A program made the position numbers and the translations under genes. Source: Croceivirga sp. (lineage in GTDB: Bacteria; Bacteroidota; Bacteroidia; Flavobacteriales; Flavobacteriaceae). Taken from it: a stretch of 64,000 bases of DNA. The stretch spans positions 49,072-113,071 of the forward strand of contig JANQKR010000015.1 in the NCBI GenBank assembly GCA_028281025.1, read 5' to 3'. The notes beneath the pieces were generated by a model. It was not told the origin of the DNA. It ran no database searches and was given only the letters and a program-made list of their open reading frames with translations. Of the stretch, positions 1 through 9,371 are shown one piece after another (position 1 is the first letter of the stretch; each line of letters begins with the position of its first letter).

Positions 1-486
1 CCATTGGCCATGGTCGTGGCCGGATTAATGCTTGGGGGCAACAAAACCCGGGAACGTGCCATGTCAAAACTTACGGAAGACTACGTGGACAAGTTTTGGG
101 AACTGGTGGATATTCTATTGAATACCATTTTGTTTGTTCTTATTGGTATGGAAATGTTGGTGTTGGAATTCAATACCGTTTACATTTATGCCGGACTATT
201 GGCCATCCCTATTGCACTGCTCTGTCGTTACCTTTCCTTGATGGTGCCGGTGAAACTATTTCAAAAACGATTGGATTTTGTGCCCAATACCACCTTGATC
301 ATGACCTGGGGCGGGTTAAGGGGGGCTATTTCCATTGCATTGGCCTTGGGGTTAACACAATCCATGGGACGTGATTTATTTTTGGTAATGACCTATATCA
401 TCGTAATTTTTTCCATTTTGGTACAAGGACTTACCGTAGAAAAACTAATAACAAAATTGAAATTGAAACCTATCGAGAATGCATAG
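1..486 (+). CDS. Na+/H+ antiporter, CPA1 family (3' part only)
   Basis: The reading frame is open from base 1, so this is the C-terminal ~161 residues of a protein beginning before the window. Four or five hydrophobic segments are visible, and the motif WGGLRGAISIALAL matches the conserved GGLRG(A/G) helix of CPA1-type (NhaP/NHE-like) sodium-proton antiporters of the inner membrane. The protein ends soon after the last membrane helix with a short basic tail, so no C-terminal regulatory domain is present. It is followed by 142 non-coding bases and then the efflux operon; no functional link to that operon is visible. The family call is good; the exact substrate (Na+, K+ or Li+) is not determined. 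Confidence 0.85.
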   Translation, partial: PLAMVVAGLMLGGNKTRERAMSKLTEDYVDKFWELVDILLNTILFVLIGMEMLVLEFNTVYIYAGLLAIPIALLCRYLSLMVPVKLFQKRLDFVPNTTLIMTWGGLRGAISIALALGLTQSMGRDLFLVMTYIIVIFSILVQGLTVEKLITKLKLKPIENA

Positions 487-628
487 ACGTGCAACAAAAC
501 CGGAAGGTAGTGTTTTTTTCCATTGAGCAGATCCATGGTATTGGCAGACATGTTGTTTCGCCAAAAAGGGGTTTGGGAGTGAGGAAAATCGTCTAATGAA
601 TTCATTGTATTGAAATAGAAACCGTTAT

Positions 629-2989
629 ATGAAGTCTATCAAAATTTTTGCTGTCCTTTTATTCTTCATGGCAAGTCTATGCCAAGCCATTGCCCAGGAT
701 AAACGCACCTATAAAGTGGGAATCCTGGTAGATAGGACAAATCCGGAAGTAGCGCCTTTGATCAATAAGTTAAAAAATGAAGTAAAGGCAGTGGTCGGTG
801 AAGATGCCATCATTGTTTTTCCTGAAGACGCCATTTTGATCAACAATTTTGATTTGGAACGGGCCAGAAACAATTACGAGCAACTTTTGGCCAGTGATAT
901 CGATATCATTTTGGCCTTTGGGGTACTCAATAACGAAATTATTAGTCCGCTTGCCGTCCATCAAAAACCTACTATATTGTTTGGAGCGGTAAATAGGGAT
1001 GTGCAACAATTGGATCTTTCCAAGGCCAATTCCGGAATTGAAAATTTCACCTATTTGATAGAATCGGAATCCTATAAAGATGATTTGAACCGATTTAAAG
1101 AGCTCAGTGATTTTAAAAACCTGGGTATTGCCATGGATACCCAAATTGCTGAAATCTTGCCCCTTAAGGAAATCTTTGATGCCGAACTGGCCCGGTTGGA
1201 AGCCGATTATCGCTTGATACACTTTGAGTCCGTTGATGATATCATTGCCAACCTGGATGGGATCGATGCCTTTTACATGGCCGGTGGTTTTTTTATGACC
1301 ACGGAAGAAAAGAAGGTCTTGGTCCAGGAACTTCTCGATCGCAAATTGCCATCGTTTACCGTTAACGGGCCGGCAGATGTGAAATTGGGCTTTTTGGCCA
1401 CTTTACAATCCGAAGAGAATCTGGACCAGTTCTTTAGGCGTATTGCCTTAAATATTGAAGCCTATGTCACGGGCACCCCAATGGCTGAATTGCCTGTTTT
1501 TATAGATTACAACCCGAGGTTGACGATAAACTACAATACCTCTGACGTCATAGGATTTCCTATGAAGTACAGTCTGATTGGGGAAACGGATTTTGTCGGT
1601 GAGTTCAGGAATGTCCTGTCCGAAAAAGAATATGACCTTTTAACGGTCATTAATGAAGCCTTGGAGCAAAATCTGTCCATTCAGTCCGATCAAAGAGATG
1701 TGGATTTAGCCTCGCAGGACGTAAAAACGGCCACGAGCAATTACTTGCCGTCCCTTACCGCTTCCGGCACGGCGACGTATGTGGACCCAGACTTGGCGGA
1801 AATTAGCAATGGACAGAACCCGGAGTTTTCCACCACAGGAAACCTTACCCTCAACCAAACCGTTTTTTCCGAGGCTGCCAATGCTAATATTGCCATTCAA
1901 AAGAAATTGCAAAAAGCGCAACAGGAAGATTTTAACGCCTCCCAGTTGGATTTGATCTTTGATGCGGCGAACGCCTATTTCAATGTGTTGATTCTTAAGG
2001 CAAATACACAGATACAGGTGCGTAACGTGGATCTGACCAAAAGGAACCTAGAGATATCCCAACAGAATTTTGAAGCTGGGCAGTCCGGCAAGTCCGATAT
2101 GCTTCGCTTTAGAAGTGAAATGGCCCAGAATACCCAAGCCATGGTCGAGGCCATTAACCAATTGGAACAAGGGTTTTTATTTCTAAATCAGATTTTGAAC
2201 AATCCTTCCAATCTGGAAATTGATGTTACTGATGTGGGCCTGGACGAAGGAATTTTTAAGGAATATAACTACAACGATCTTTTTGCTTTATTGGACAACC
2301 CCAGCCTTCGGGAACCATTTGTTGACTTTTTGATTGAGGAAGCCTATCGAAATGCCCCTGAACTAAAGTCCCTGGGGTATAGCCTTGAAGCCACCGATCG
2401 TAACATCCGATTAAACGGCTACGGTCGTTTTTTACCCACGGTTGCCCTACAGGGGCAGTATAGCTCTACCTTTAATCGTTCCGGGGCGGGGAGTACCGTT
2501 CCCCCTAACCTGGGGTTTGGATTGGTGGATAATTTTTATACTGCCGGTGCAAGTATCTCCATTCCCATCATCAATCAGAATTTGAACAATATCAACAGAC
2601 AGACGGCACTTATCCAAAAAGATCAGTTGGAAATCAACAAGGATAATTTGGAGTTGGGCATTTCGGTAAACGTTAGAAACGGGGTGTTGAATTTGGTGAA
2701 CCAAATGTCCAATATTCAATTGTCAAAAATATCTGAAGAAACGGCAGCCGAGGCCCTGGAGCTTACTCGAGCCTCCTATTCCGAGGGAGCCGTTAACATT
2801 GTACAGTTATTGGACGCTCAAAACAATTATTTAAACGCCCAACTGGCCAGAGCAAATGCGGTATATAACTTTTTGATCAATGCCCTGCAATTGGAGCGGT
2901 TTCTGGGCTATTATTTTCTGTTGAACACACCAGAGAAAAATAACGAGTTCAAACAACGTTTTTTTGAATTTCTGAACAACCAAAATTAA
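629..2989 (+). CDS. TolC-family outer membrane efflux protein with N-terminal ABC-type substrate-binding domain
   Basis: 786 residues, against roughly 430-500 for a usual TolC/OprM protein. A signal peptide covers about residues 1-22. Residues ~27-325 look like an ABC substrate-binding domain of the PF04392 type: IDIILAFGVLNNEI, then KPTILFGAVN, then the terminal PRLTINYNTSDVIGFPM, which matches the family's closing strand pattern (xLxINxxTAxxxG). Residues ~333-775 form two outer-membrane-efflux repeats with long amphipathic helices and the SGxSDMLRFRSEMAQ helix. It is the first gene of a run with an RND adaptor (20 bases on) and RND pump, so it should be their outer-membrane channel. The binding domain would sit in the periplasm. 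Whether it binds a ligand is inference; the two-domain architecture is read directly from the sequence. Confidence 0.85.
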   Translation: MKSIKIFAVLLFFMASLCQAIAQDKRTYKVGILVDRTNPEVAPLINKLKNEVKAVVGEDAIIVFPEDAILINNFDLERARNNYEQLLASDIDIILAFGVLNNEIISPLAVHQKPTILFGAVNRDVQQLDLSKANSGIENFTYLIESESYKDDLNRFKELSDFKNLGIAMDTQIAEILPLKEIFDAELARLEADYRLIHFESVDDIIANLDGIDAFYMAGGFFMTTEEKKVLVQELLDRKLPSFTVNGPADVKLGFLATLQSEENLDQFFRRIALNIEAYVTGTPMAELPVFIDYNPRLTINYNTSDVIGFPMKYSLIGETDFVGEFRNVLSEKEYDLLTVINEALEQNLSIQSDQRDVDLASQDVKTATSNYLPSLTASGTATYVDPDLAEISNGQNPEFSTTGNLTLNQTVFSEAANANIAIQKKLQKAQQEDFNASQLDLIFDAANAYFNVLILKANTQIQVRNVDLTKRNLEISQQNFEAGQSGKSDMLRFRSEMAQNTQAMVEAINQLEQGFLFLNQILNNPSNLEIDVTDVGLDEGIFKEYNYNDLFALLDNPSLREPFVDFLIEEAYRNAPELKSLGYSLEATDRNIRLNGYGRFLPTVALQGQYSSTFNRSGAGSTVPPNLGFGLVDNFYTAGASISIPIINQNLNNINRQTALIQKDQLEINKDNLELGISVNVRNGVLNLVNQMSNIQLSKISEETAAEALELTRASYSEGAVNIVQLLDAQNNYLNAQLARANAVYNFLINALQLERFLGYYFLLNTPEKNNEFKQRFFEFLNNQN

Positions 2990-3009
2990 TTGACCAAAAC
3001 ATTTGGAAC

Positions 3010-4095
3010 ATGAAAAAAATACAACAATTCGGTTTTTTATTGGTATTGAGCGTGCTTTTGTTTTCTTGCGGAGCCGAGGAAAAGAAAGAGGAAAAATCGC
3101 TTCGTCCCGTAAAATATATGGAGATTGGTTTTTTAGGGGGAGAGAAGTCCCGAACGTTTAGTGGTACGGCCAGAACGGATAAGATCATCAATCTTAGCTT
3201 TAGAAATTCCGGTATTATTACACAGTTCGATTTAAAACTGGGCCAGAACGTGAAAAAAGGCCAATTATTGGCCAAATTGGACAACGTACAGTCCCGTTTG
3301 GCTTACGAACAATCAATTACCCAATTGAACAGTGCGGCTTCCCAAGTGAATACGGCCAAGTTAAGTCTCAACCGTGTTCGAACACTTTACGAAAAAGGAA
3401 GTACTTCCCTAAGTGATTTTGAAGCTGCCAAAAATTCCTTTAGGAATGCCGAAGAGAGCTATAAGTCTGCAAAAAGGGGGGTGGAAATCCAACAGGAGCA
3501 GATCAATTATGGCTATATCTATGCGCCCGAAGATGGCACCATAGCTTCCGTTTCCGCCGAAATAGACGAGAACGTAAGCCCAGGACAGTCCGTTGCCGTT
3601 TTAAATGCCGGTACGGATATGGAAATTACCCTGGGTATTCCGGAAAGTATCATTAATGGGGTACATCCCAATATGGATGTCGTAGTGGACTTTACCTCCA
3701 TAGCGGAAGACCAGTTTAAAGGCAGGGTATCCGAAGTGGCCCCAGCAGTGGATGCCAATACGTCTACCTATCCGGTAAGGGTTATTGTTACCAATCCCAG
3801 TGATGCGATAAAGAGTGGTATGGCAGCCAACGTCACTTTTGATTTTGGCGATTACGATTCAAACAACAATGTTTTGGTTGTTCCTGCCCACGCCGTAGGG
3901 GAGGACAGTAACGGGCGTTTTGTTTTTCTGGTGGAAGGAGAAGGGGAAACGGCCAAAGTAAAGAAGCAGGAAGTTCAGATAGGTAATTTAACCGCCCAAG
4001 GCTTTGAAGTAACCTCTGGTCTTTCCTCCGGACAACGAATAGCAATTGCGGGATTACAGACCCTTTTGGACGGCCAAGAAGTAAGGTTGCAATAA
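3010..4095 (+). CDS. RND efflux periplasmic adaptor (membrane fusion) lipoprotein
   Basis: 361 residues. A lipoprotein signal ends in LLFSC with the acylated cysteine at residue 20. After it come the split biotinyl-lipoyl half-motifs (FDLKLGQNVKKGQLLAKLD, and GYIYAPEDGTIASV), separated by an alpha-helical hairpin at about residues 95-155, then beta-barrel and membrane-proximal domains. This is the usual order for RND adaptors that join the inner-membrane pump to the outer-membrane channel. It lies 20 bases after the TolC fusion gene and 21 bases before the pump gene, so the three are almost certainly co-transcribed. Substrate unknown. Confidence 0.93.
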   Translation: MKKIQQFGFLLVLSVLLFSCGAEEKKEEKSLRPVKYMEIGFLGGEKSRTFSGTARTDKIINLSFRNSGIITQFDLKLGQNVKKGQLLAKLDNVQSRLAYEQSITQLNSAASQVNTAKLSLNRVRTLYEKGSTSLSDFEAAKNSFRNAEESYKSAKRGVEIQQEQINYGYIYAPEDGTIASVSAEIDENVSPGQSVAVLNAGTDMEITLGIPESIINGVHPNMDVVVDFTSIAEDQFKGRVSEVAPAVDANTSTYPVRVIVTNPSDAIKSGMAANVTFDFGDYDSNNNVLVVPAHAVGEDSNGRFVFLVEGEGETAKVKKQEVQIGNLTAQGFEVTSGLSSGQRIAIAGLQTLLDGQEVRLQ

Positions 4096-4116
4096 AAATA
4101 CCATAACCTCCACCCA

Positions 4117-7100
4117 ATGAATTTAGCAAAATTCTCAATTGACAAAAATCGCATCACCTTTATGGTGTTGGCAACGATTATCCTGCTGGGGATCAATATG
4201 TATTTCAGCTTATCCCAAGATAGTATGCCACCTTATACCGTCCGCGTGGCTACGGTGGTTTCCCAGTTTCCTGGGGCCAGTCCGGAACGGGTTGAGCAAT
4301 TGGTCACCGACAAAGTTGAAAAAGTGGCGCAGGAGCTTCCGGAGCTTAAGGAAGTGACCAGTACTTCACGGACCGGGCTCTCTGTGGTAAGTGTTTCGTT
4401 AAAGGACGAGGTCTCGCCAGAAACACTCCAGTCCGTCTGGGACCGTTTACGTCGGAAATTGAATGCCATTGAAGGCCTTCCATCGGGAGTAAACCCTAAT
4501 TTAAATGATGATGGTATTGGTGATGTTTATGGCATTGTTGTGGGCTTGACATCCGATGGGTTCAGTTATTCGGAAATGAAGGACTATGCCGATGATATTA
4601 AGGATGATTTGATCAAACTCCCGGATGCTGCCAAGGTGGAACTGGGTGGGGTACAGGACGAACGTGTTTTTGTGGAATTCGATAATACCCGCTTAAAGGA
4701 ATATGGCCTATCGGCTTCCAAGTTGCAACAGAGCATTGGTGCGACCAATATTTTAAGTTCCGGGGGACAGATCAATGTGGGGGATGAGCGTATTATTTTG
4801 GAGCCTACCGGTAATTTCGATTCCGTTGAGGATATTCAAAATATGTTGATTGCCGTAGGGAATGGGTCCCAATCGGTAAAATTGGGTGATATTACCTCGG
4901 TAACAAAAGGATATATCGATCCCCCCAAACAAATTGTCAGTGTTGATGGAAAAGAAGCCATCACCATGCATGTTAACCTCAAGGAAGATAAAAATATTGT
5001 TTACCTGGGTGAAGCAGTGAATCAAGTAGTGGCCCAATGGCAAAATCGCCTTCCGGTCGGTCTGGAATTGACCAGAGTGTCTTCTTTGGATGATTACATA
5101 GATGTAAAGGTGAGTGATTTTATGGTGAACCTCATGCAATCCATAAGTATTGTGTTGGTGGTCATGCTTGTCTTTTTGGGTTTCCGTACGGGATTCGTCA
5201 TTGCCAGTTTAATTCCGATTGTGACCATCATGACCTTGATGCTCATGGGCATTATCAATATGGGATTGAACCAGGTAACGCTGGCTGCGCTCATTATGGC
5301 ATTGGGGATGTTGGTTGATAATGCCATTGTAGTGGCCGAAACCATTATGGTAAAGCTCGAGCAGGGCGTGGAAAAGTATAAGGCCGCAATAGAAGCCTTT
5401 TCCGAGTTATGGATGCCATTATTGATTTCTACCTTAACCACTTCTGCCGCATTTTTGGCCTTCTACCTGTCCCCAACAACCATGGGGGATATTGTTGGGC
5501 CCATTTTTGTGGTGATAACCATAGCGTTAATGTCGTCTTGGCTAATCGCACTTACCGTAATTACCATGTTCTGCTATATGTTTCTAAAGGTAGCGCCCAA
5601 AGGGGAACAAAAGCCCAGCCTTGTGGATCGCATTATCAACTCGGCCAAAGGCTACTATAAGGATTTGATATTATTGGCGCTAAAGCATAAATACAAAGTT
5701 ATTGTGGGCATATTTTTGGCTTTCTTTCTTTCACTGTACGGATTTGGTTTTATCCCCTTCATCTTTTTCCCGGACAGTGATCGTAACATGATCACCATTG
5801 ACATTAATTTGCCCGAGGGTAACAAAATAGAACGCACAACAGATGTGGTGAACCAAATAGAAGGCTTCATGGCAGATTCCCTTAAAGTCAATGCAGAAAG
5901 GGACAAAGGCATTGTAAGTTGGTCCTCTTACATTGGGGAAGGACCCGAATCGTATGATTTGGGCTATTCCCCGGACGAAGCCAATTCAAACTACGCCCAC
6001 ATTTTGGTGAACACTACTTCCTTTGAAGAAAATGCCGAAATGGTAAAACGGCTGGATGGCTATTCCTTTAGAAATTTTCCCAATGCGGATATTAAAGTTG
6101 GGCTATTGGGTTCTGGCGGTGGAGGAACCCCGATAGAAATTAAAGTATCCGGACCGGAACCGGACGAACTTTCCACCATAGCGGAAAGTGTAAAGCAGAA
6201 GTTGTCGGGAGTGGATTTCACGAAGAATGTTAAGGATGACTGGGGCCCAAAGAGTAAAAAGTTTTTGATTGAAATTGATCAGAACAGGGCCCAGAATGCC
6301 GGTATTACCAGTTCTGATATTGCCACATCGCTACAAACTGTGTTGGACGGTTTTCAAACCGGTGAGTATAGGGAGGACAATAAATCCATACCTATTGTTA
6401 TGCGGAGTGGCGATAGCCAGCAACAAACCCTGGCTTCTTTGGAAACCTTAAATGTGTATTCGCAAAACAGTGGTAAAAGTGTACCCCTATTACAAGTTGC
6501 CTCCATAGTACCCACTTGGCAATATGCCAAAATAAAAAGACTGGACTTGAGGCGTACCATCAATATAAGCAGTGAATTGCGCGAGGGGGGCAATGCCTCC
6601 GCAATCATGTCAGTGGTCACCCCTTGGTTGGAAGAACAGGTCAATGGGGCGTGGCCTTCCGGGTATACCTACGAATTGGGAGGTGACGCCGAGCAAACTG
6701 CAGAAAACATGGGTCCCATTATAGGCTATCTTCCTATTTCCGGATTTATCATTGTATTGCTATTGATCATTCAATTCAATTCAGTGCGTAAAATGACGAT
6801 GGTCGTGCTTACCATTCCCCTTGGGATAATTGGGGTGGTCATTGGACTGTTGGTCTTTCAGGAAGCTTTTGGGTTTATGCCCTTTTTGGGCGTCATTTCC
6901 TTGGCCGGTATTGTGATCAATAACGCCATTGTACTCATTGACCGTATGGAAGTGGAACTGGCGGCGGGTAGAACAAATCAGGATTCGGTCATTGCGGCTT
7001 GCCTACAACGGTTTCGACCCATATTGTTATCCACTTTTACAACAATTTTGGGTTTGGTGCCCCTCTACCTTTCCGGGGGTGAAATGTGGGAAGGAATGGC

Positions 7101-7230
7101 CATAAGTATTATGATTGGACTCCTATTTGGCACCATTATCACCCTGCTATTCATACCTTCGCTTTACAGTGCCCTTTTCAAGGTCAGTTATAAAGGGTAT
7201 CAATTTAATGAAGCACTTTTGGATGGGTAG
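4117..7230 (+). CDS. RND multidrug/solute efflux pump, inner-membrane permease
   Basis: 1037 residues, the standard length for an AcrB-like pump. One N-terminal membrane helix (MVLATIILLGINMYF), a first large periplasmic loop, a block of helices at ~335-540, a second periplasmic loop, and a closing block from ~865. The helix-4 proton-relay motif reads LGMLVDNAIVVAE: the first aspartate of AcrB's pair (Asp401 here) is kept but the second is Asn402. In the helix-10 counterpart the lysine of AcrB is replaced in VINNAIVLID. A single-Asp relay is known in heavy-metal RND pumps, but the sequence otherwise resembles the AcrB/HAE branch. Immediately downstream (2 bases) is the cyclase gene. Confidence 0.93.
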   Translation: MNLAKFSIDKNRITFMVLATIILLGINMYFSLSQDSMPPYTVRVATVVSQFPGASPERVEQLVTDKVEKVAQELPELKEVTSTSRTGLSVVSVSLKDEVSPETLQSVWDRLRRKLNAIEGLPSGVNPNLNDDGIGDVYGIVVGLTSDGFSYSEMKDYADDIKDDLIKLPDAAKVELGGVQDERVFVEFDNTRLKEYGLSASKLQQSIGATNILSSGGQINVGDERIILEPTGNFDSVEDIQNMLIAVGNGSQSVKLGDITSVTKGYIDPPKQIVSVDGKEAITMHVNLKEDKNIVYLGEAVNQVVAQWQNRLPVGLELTRVSSLDDYIDVKVSDFMVNLMQSISIVLVVMLVFLGFRTGFVIASLIPIVTIMTLMLMGIINMGLNQVTLAALIMALGMLVDNAIVVAETIMVKLEQGVEKYKAAIEAFSELWMPLLISTLTTSAAFLAFYLSPTTMGDIVGPIFVVITIALMSSWLIALTVITMFCYMFLKVAPKGEQKPSLVDRIINSAKGYYKDLILLALKHKYKVIVGIFLAFFLSLYGFGFIPFIFFPDSDRNMITIDINLPEGNKIERTTDVVNQIEGFMADSLKVNAERDKGIVSWSSYIGEGPESYDLGYSPDEANSNYAHILVNTTSFEENAEMVKRLDGYSFRNFPNADIKVGLLGSGGGGTPIEIKVSGPEPDELSTIAESVKQKLSGVDFTKNVKDDWGPKSKKFLIEIDQNRAQNAGITSSDIATSLQTVLDGFQTGEYREDNKSIPIVMRSGDSQQQTLASLETLNVYSQNSGKSVPLLQVASIVPTWQYAKIKRLDLRRTINISSELREGGNASAIMSVVTPWLEEQVNGAWPSGYTYELGGDAEQTAENMGPIIGYLPISGFIIVLLLIIQFNSVRKMTMVVLTIPLGIIGVVIGLLVFQEAFGFMPFLGVISLAGIVINNAIVLIDRMEVELAAGRTNQDSVIAACLQRFRPILLSTFTTILGLVPLYLSGGEMWEGMAISIMIGLLFGTIITLLFIPSLYSALFKVSYKGYQFNEALLDG

Positions 7231-7232
7231 TA

Positions 7233-8315
7233 ATGAAGCGACGAAATAAGGACCTGAAAAAGCTTTTGAAACAGCTTGGGCAGTCAATTGTTTTTTGGGT
7301 GATTGCCATGGCGCTTTTTGCCATTTTTAGATATTACGGCCTCGCCGAAGAAGAAGGGATATTCACTCCTGCTGAGTATAGCTTTTCCAGGGCGTTGTCC
7401 ATGTTCACACTGTTTGGGCTACTTATCGGTGTTGTCGGTGCATTTATTGAATTCGTTCTGGACAAATACCTCTCCAAAAGAGTCTCCATTGGACTCAGTT
7501 TAATCATAGGTTTCCTTGTTTACCTCATTACCACAGTGATACTTTCCACCCTGGTCATTGAAATCACCAATCTGGTGTACGACATGGGAATCAACAATAA
7601 GAAAGGGTGGTGGATATTCGACAAGACGTTTTGGGCCATCATCCTATACATTGCCATAGCTGGATTGGTTTTATCGTCCATTCAAATTGCGAATGACAAA
7701 TTTGGTAAAGGGGTTTTCTTGAAAATGCTCTTTGGAAAGTATAAAGAGCCCAAAGAGGAGAAACGTATTTTCATGTTTTTGGACCTCAAATCTTCCACGG
7801 CAATAGCAGAGCAGTTGGGCCATTTGAAATATAGTCAACTCATTCAGGATTGTTTTTATGATTTGAATGAGGTAGTGCCCAATTATGATGCGGAAATCTA
7901 TCAATATGTCGGTGATGAAGCCGTACTAAGTTGGCCATATGAAAAAGGGTTGTCGAACAACAATTGTGTGAAACTTTTCTTTGCCTTCAAACAAAAATTA
8001 TTAACAAAAAAGGACTACTACACCAACAAATATGGGGCCTTTCCTGAGTTTAAGGCCGGTTTGCACGGTGGCGTGCTGATGGTGGCCGAAGTTGGGGTGG
8101 TCAAAAAGGAAGTAGCCTATCATGGGGATGTCATAAACACATCGGCCCGTATACAGGCAGAGTGCAATTCATATAAAGTGCCGATCCTTATTTCTGAAAA
8201 ACTATTGAAGGACCTGATTTCAGATGATTTTTTTTCCACAAAGTATCTTGGCGATGTGCTCTTGAAAGGAAAGCAGAAAAAAGTAAACATCCATACGGTA
8301 ATTACCAATGCTTGA
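7233..8315 (+). CDS. Membrane class III adenylate/guanylate cyclase-like protein
   Basis: 360 residues: four membrane helices in residues ~12-150, then a class III nucleotide cyclase domain (~178-355). Both metal-binding aspartates are present (Asp184 in FLDLKSS; Asp228 in YVGDE), as are the transition-state Asn302 and Arg306 in VINTSARIQ. The two base-recognition positions are not canonical: Gln224 replaces the Lys of adenylate cyclases (Glu in guanylate cyclases), and Ala295 replaces the Asp/Thr. The enzyme probably makes a cyclic nucleotide, but which one cannot be called. It starts 2 bases after the RND pump stop and overlaps the channel gene by 8 bases, suggesting translational coupling with both. 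Confidence 0.85.
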   Translation: MKRRNKDLKKLLKQLGQSIVFWVIAMALFAIFRYYGLAEEEGIFTPAEYSFSRALSMFTLFGLLIGVVGAFIEFVLDKYLSKRVSIGLSLIIGFLVYLITTVILSTLVIEITNLVYDMGINNKKGWWIFDKTFWAIILYIAIAGLVLSSIQIANDKFGKGVFLKMLFGKYKEPKEEKRIFMFLDLKSSTAIAEQLGHLKYSQLIQDCFYDLNEVVPNYDAEIYQYVGDEAVLSWPYEKGLSNNNCVKLFFAFKQKLLTKKDYYTNKYGAFPEFKAGLHGGVLMVAEVGVVKKEVAYHGDVINTSARIQAECNSYKVPILISEKLLKDLISDDFFSTKYLGDVLLKGKQKKVNIHTVITNA

Positions 8316-8973
8316 AAAATTGTATGATAGCCGTTTTGAATTATTTCTGTCCAGTCAGGTGGCCATTTTGTTCGGCTCATTGATTATGCCGGCCGCTTTG
8401 TTCGAAACGGTTTTGGATCCCATACTTTTTTTGATCAACCTACTTGCCGGGATATTGCTTATTTCCAAAAAACCGAGGTTAATGTGGTTCTGTGTTGGAG
8501 TGCTGGGCTTAAGTGCAATTGTGTTCATTGTTTCAACATTGTTGGGGAAAGCATCAAAGGAATTGGGCTTTCTTCGTTTAGGGGGCTATTTCCTGTTCTA
8601 CCTGGTGGTTTCCTTTGAGATAATCAGGCAAGTCTGGTATGCCAAACGCGTAAACAAAAATGTAATATTTGGATTGGTCAGTGGATTTATCTCCTTGGGT
8701 CTTATCGGTTTTTTTATATGTATGAGCATAGAAATGGGCACTCCCAATTCCTTTCAAGGCGCATTCCTGGGAATGCCGGAACGGCCGGAGTTTGTGGCGG
8801 AACAGTTGATGTATTTTAGCTTCATAACGTTAATGACCATCGGTTACGGGGACATCATTCCAATTACCAGCCTTGCACAAAAAGCAACACTTTTAATAGG
8901 ATTGCTCGGTAATTTTTATCTGGTGATCATTACTGCCGTAGTTATAGGCAAGTTTATTAACCAATCCAAATAA
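8308..8973 (+). CDS. Potassium-channel-like membrane protein
   Basis: 221 residues with about five hydrophobic helices before a pore loop and one after it. The selectivity filter TIGYGD (residues ~176-182, in FITLMTIGYGDIIP) is the K+ channel signature, followed by a pore-lining inner helix (IGLLGNFYLVIITAVVIGKFI). The protein ends directly after this helix: no cyclic-nucleotide-binding or RCK domain is attached. The start ATG lies inside the last codons of the cyclase gene (8-base overlap), so the two are probably translated together. K+ selectivity is inferred from the filter; gating is unknown. Confidence 0.85.
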   Translation: MLEKLYDSRFELFLSSQVAILFGSLIMPAALFETVLDPILFLINLLAGILLISKKPRLMWFCVGVLGLSAIVFIVSTLLGKASKELGFLRLGGYFLFYLVVSFEIIRQVWYAKRVNKNVIFGLVSGFISLGLIGFFICMSIEMGTPNSFQGAFLGMPERPEFVAEQLMYFSFITLMTIGYGDIIPITSLAQKATLLIGLLGNFYLVIITAVVIGKFINQSK

Positions 8974-9371
8974 TTGGTATCAATCTTTTGAAAGCAGGGA
9001 AATAATTTTCACATGGCCATTTTTTCCATTTTGGTCATCTGCCATGGATTGAAAATACCGACTTTACCGTTTTTTTATGAAGACTTCATGTAAATTTCAC
9101 ATAGTTGGACTTACTTTGACCGGCTAGACAGGTGCCATATAATAGTAATATAACTTAAGTTCGGCATAATTTGCTATCAACCAAAATCCGTCAAATTGAG
9201 TGGTTTTTCGATACATTTTTGCTATCGCAAAAACACTCAAAATGACGTAATTTTCTTATGTGGAACTAACGGTAATATCGTTCATCAGTGAAGGAATATC
9301 ACGTAACTTCCGGTGGTATTGGTTCAGAAAGCGATAACTAGGGGTTCAAAAATGGCAATCGTACAAGGGAA
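8974..9371 (+). other. 398-base non-coding region
   Basis: No credible reading frame on either strand. It holds a long imperfect inverted repeat (listed separately at 9190-9246) and is otherwise A+T-rich. It must carry the terminator of the efflux/channel operon and the promoter of the pyruvate-kinase-like gene, but I could not find a full TAnnTTTG promoter box or a hairpin with a T-run. No tRNA or known riboswitch was recognised. Confidence 0.6.
9190..9246. repeat. Imperfect palindrome, REP-like
   Basis: Two 24-base arms (9190-9213 and 9223-9246) are reverse complements at 20 of 24 positions around a 9-base loop. The outer ends read GTCA...TGAC with an inner TTGAGTG/CACTCAA block. No T-run follows it, so it does not look like a terminator. 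Its form resembles the dispersed GTCATTTCGAG-type palindromes common between genes in flavobacterial chromosomes; that identification is from memory and only one copy was noticed here. Confidence 0.6.
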
